The translations under genes and the position numbers were made by a program. From positions 5,977,878-6,041,877 of the forward strand of contig LR746264.1 of assembly GCA_902729315.2 (NCBI GenBank): a stretch of DNA of 64,000 bases, given 5' to 3'. Shown piece after piece: positions 60,451-64,000 of the stretch. The DNA is from Spirodela intermedia. Taxonomy: Eukaryota; Streptophyta; Magnoliopsida; Alismatales; Araceae. Under the pieces are notes generated by a model. That model worked only from the letters and a program-made list of their open reading frames with translations, did no database searches and was not told the DNA's origin. Within the stretch, counting starts at the first letter, position 1; each line of letters starts with the position of its first letter.

Positions 60451-62000
60451 ATGACGTCAAAAAGGCTGTGCATGGGCAAGCGTACCAGAAAATCCCTTGT
60501 CACAGTTGAAACAAACCCCAGCCCGAGTCTTGTCCTTCATTGAGAGGTTGTTCTACAGTCGTAAACGGGGGTGGATCTTCGATCCCCACTTGTTTCGGAT
60601 CGTCAGGACGGTGCAGGTGTTTGCGTGACGTTCGGGATATGCACAGTACTCAGCCCGCTTGAATAATACAAGTCAAAGTAAGCGCAGTATGATAGAAACT
60701 GTTCCGTAAGGGATCTGAAGATCTTGACAGAACGTATTTTTCCTCTTCTCTTCCTTTCTCTGGCCATCGGGAAACGAAGCGGCTAACACCTTCTAGCTAC
60801 TTCATTAATACCGACCAATACCCTTCTACCTCGTCCGGACAGAGGGATCTATCGCACGTGGGAACCTCCGCTGCTACCAGGCACCGGGAGGAAATGGCAC
60901 GTGCTATCATCTCCACTATGACGATAGGACTCTGCTAGCTTCTCTCTTCGGCCCTTGTCTCCGAGGAAAATAGCGATGCTCGTCTCCCTACTCCCTGCTC
61001 GCCGCTCATACTTCGTAAGGTAGCGGGTATGGACGCGGGGGGGGGGGCGGTCCTCTTCGGTGCTTTTAATTGACACAGCGACCAGGGAGACGCCCGGCAT
61101 ATCCCAATGTTGGATCGGGCGAGGTTGGTAGTCGTATCGCCATGGCCAACTCGTGACCCAGAGTCACCCCCAAAGCCTATAATGGCCGGGATGATCTTGA
61201 CCTACGTAGGTCTAATAATATTCCCATAGTATATAGCTCTTCAGCTGAATCGCCCGGCAAGGGTTTTCTAAGCGGGATGGACACATGTGATAGGACAATA
61301 AGGAAATCTGCTAGCTACAAGGGAGAACGAGTGGGTTTAAGATCAGCGTCACAATAAACTAAGCACACTTTTCTTGTTTGTATGCTGGCAGGTGCATGGG
61401 CAGGCAGGGCTAGCAGATTCCTCCGTCAGGGATCACTACTACAGCCTACGAAGAGACCAACCCCACCGGCGGGTTCCCGCTGGCTAAGATCTCTTCGGAG
61501 GTAGACCCGATGAACGCCCCCGCTCAGCGTGGAGGAAATTAAAGCCCTTTCCTTCTCGTGTGCGTTTTCACGTAACCAGAGCTTTACACTGCAGGTATCT
61601 GCCGGCTGCCTAGGAAAATTTATCAAGGCGAAGTGCTAGTTTAACAGTGATTCTGTGCCCACTGTAATCAATGCCAACTTTAAGGGGCCGCTGTCCTCTA
61701 ATCATCCAGCTTGTCCTGCCCCCCCCCTCTCAGGGAGGGAGGGGAGAGCCTTTCTCTATCTCAAGAACGAACGTCCTCCCTTCTCTGCAGCCGCATGACC
61801 CGGCAAAGCTTGCCCCAGTCAAACTTATGGGGCCTCCTGCAACAGCACTCGATCCCACCGCCTTTAAGGAACTGAGACTTCCCCTCCACTAGAGGTCGTC
61901 CTTTCCGATTATAAAATCCTTTTTTTTTTTTCTTACTCACGTTTTCCCTTCTCTGTTATTGTGACGAGAGCCCAGACCCTTGACAGCATCAGAAATCAGT
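60451..62000. other. Balanced-composition non-coding segment, unassigned
   Basis: Composition is nearer 50% GC than the AT-rich sequence to its left, with G- and C-runs (61039-61048, 61720-61727). No open frame resembles a known protein. I could not assign it. An old organelle-DNA insertion or a decayed element are both possible. Confidence 0.3.
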
Positions 62001-64000
62001 TGTCTCCCATGGCACGTAGGATTGAATGCGGATGCGCAAGCAGGTGAAGCTCTGAAAGGAAAAATGACGAGAATGTGCAAAAAAACTGCAGGGAGTGTGA
62101 TGAATCATATGAGCATTTTAAAGATATTATCGTTTGTAGATAGATATGTAGACTATTTAGATGAGTGTATACGTAATCTGTACGGGCATAGACGTCAGAG
62201 TAGAAGGGCGGTATAGAGAGAGAAGATGAGGCGCGGGGGGAGAGAGCAAGGGAATGACTAGTCAAACGTCACTTCAAATGGCTGAAATCATAAGACAGTC
62301 AGTGATGCGTCAATCAGCGGGATCCCATCTTCCTTTCTCTCCTCGGGAGTAGCTGCATTTAGTGCCTATGAGAGAAGACAGAGGAGAGGGAGGCTCGCAG
62401 TGGAGAGAGAAAGTAACGAGGGAAAAGAGGGAGAGAAGCCTGGCGAGACGCCAGACGCTCTACGATCGCACGTGCTCCATCCCCACGCGCACCGGGGCTG
62501 CCGTGCGCTGCACTTCTCTCCAGCTCTTCCCTCCGGTCGTTGTCTCTGTTTCTCACGTCTCCGTTTCGTAACTCTGCTACAGTCAACCTCCCCATCTGCT
62601 TCTTCGTGGGGGAGCCCCACGCCAACCTCCCCCCCCCCCAGCCAAAGCCCTTGACAATCCCCCGATCCACGGTGGCGTGTGCATGGCCACCTCCCTCCTC
62701 CCCCCACGGCTGGCGCGAGTCCCCGTAACTCGACAATATCGGCAGTCTGGGCGGGCCAGCGGCAGCTGCAGCTTGCTGCAGCAGCAGCTGAGCAGGAGAA
62801 AAGAGACCGAACAGCTCTGGAGAGTAAGGGACTGGCCGTGACAGCCACGCGAAGCAGCGCTGCGGCCGAAGGTCGGGTTCATCATCCATGCCCTCCTTCA
62901 TTTCTATTACTTCACCCCGTCCCTCTCTCTTCTGTTTTCTTTTCTCCCTATTAAGTGACCCCGGTAGTCTGCGGAAGCTGAGCCTCGCGACGAGCACAGC
63001 ACAGGGTCATTCCTCACCGCGACAATGGGCTGGATCTGCACTACTGTTGAAGAAGGCCTCCAGTTCCTCCCACTGTGTGCCGAGTCCTCTCTCCACTGAG
63101 TATTATTCTCTCGCTCGGTCCGTTTCTACCGTCTTATTCCTTTCACGGGGACGTCTCTGTGTTGTTTCTGCCTCCTCCTTCCCCACCTGGCGTCCGTCTC
63201 CGGGGAAGTACAAGAAGCCTGATTGCGGCCGTCCCGACCATCTCCCAGGACCTTCGTCGACGAGAAGAAGACACTGCCGAGACACTGTGCGGAGCACAGC
63301 AACAACAGCGGGCTTCTGATACCTTAGCCTCTCAGTTCGACTGATGCCTAGTCGAGCTCTCTAACTCAAAATCAAATCGAGCACCTTCAGATTGATTGGG
63401 TAAAAGATTGTTCAAACATACAAGTATTTTCTATTCATATCCGATGGGTTTTTAAGTTGACCAATTTAACATTTCTGGAGATACGACTATATTACCTCTA
63501 TCTTTGTGTTCAACACGCATCAATCCAAACCTGACGAAATTAAAAGAGCTCAACGTTAATTGTTTTAGGATTAACTAGACGTATCGCTAGCCGTCTGAGA
63601 CTGTTTCCGTTGGATAACTAGAATGGGAGATCTTCCAGTCGAGAAGATCCATATGCTTTCTTTAATGATTAGATAAACCAATGGTTTGCTTCTGGATAAG
63701 ATATCTTTATGGATGGGAGTAAGCTCAATCCAGAATATTGGATCACACCTTAACAGTGAACCGCCCCGTCCACTGAGAGAATGGGTGGAGCAAGCCTAGA
63801 AGAGTCTGTAGCCGTACCCTTCCGTTAAAAGACTTGTGTGTATTGGGCAGCGATACCATAGAGTAGGGTTAACAAGAAAACCCGAGGCGGAGAGGCAGAG
63901 AAAGGAGATCTGACAGTAGAAACAGCATATTCCATGTTTCTCCGACTAAGAACCGATCGATGCACAGCCTTTGTTGTAATTTCCTTCTCAAGTCTTCCCT
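62001..64000. other. GC-rich non-coding stretch and right window edge, no supported gene
   Basis: Positions 62360-63340 are GC-rich with overlapping open frames on both strands (the longest, 62359-62997 minus, 212 codons). These are compositionally biased (Arg, Gly, Ser, Pro) and lack recognisable motifs. It might be a promoter, CpG-rich leader or first exon of a gene outside the window. Nothing is recognisable in 63340-64000. Confidence 0.4.

Noticed and set aside
62359-63319. ORFs up to 212 codons on both strands near the right edge
   Set aside because: Composition-driven (Arg/Gly/Ser/Pro-rich), mutually overlapping, no motif; may be leader or promoter of a gene outside.

Overview
This is a plant nuclear genome window. 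Its evidence is multi-exon genes with GT-AG introns, plant-type LTR retrotransposons (Ty1/copia, and Ty3/gypsy of the Tat/Athila and chromovirus types) and CT/GA microsatellites in promoters. The strongly GC-rich third codon positions of several genes, next to very AT-rich repeats, suggest a monocot. I cannot name the species.

Layout. Positions 1-26030 are a deeply nested, inactive retrotransposon block. One LTR family (called LTR-A here: sense strand starts TGATAAGTC and ends CACGTCA, about 1.6-1.75 kb when complete) occurs at least ten times in both orientations. It sits beside decayed Tat/Athila-like gag and pol sequence, of which it is very probably the LTR. LTR-A solo copies have inserted into LTR-A copies, into the Tat/Athila-like pol, into a copia element and into a chromovirus pol. 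A copia element (9240-14591, TSD TCATT) lies inside the Tat/Athila-like integrase, and a second solo LTR family (LTR-B, 9270-10411, TSD CAAGC) lies inside the copia 5' LTR. Positions 26031-28800 are AT-rich and intergenic.

The genic island is 28800-52512. It holds two tandem SUGAR-DEPENDENT1-type patatin-like triacylglycerol lipase genes on + (29940-32740, 798 aa; 34867-37807, 848 aa). A calmodulin-like EF-hand gene follows on - (38129-38920, 263 aa), tail-to-tail with the second lipase. Last is an eight-exon putative methyltransferase of the plant PMT (DUF248) family on + (41283-52512, 611 aa) with long introns. All exon joins were read by eye from splice dinucleotides and frame continuity.

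Positions 52513-64000 contain no gene I can support: a degenerate 98-bp tandem repeat near 55.3-55.7 kb, microsatellites, hairpins and GC-rich stretches with chance ORFs. The lipases would act on seed or leaf oil bodies, the CML in calcium signalling and the PMT in the Golgi. I see no evidence that the three kinds of gene form one pathway.
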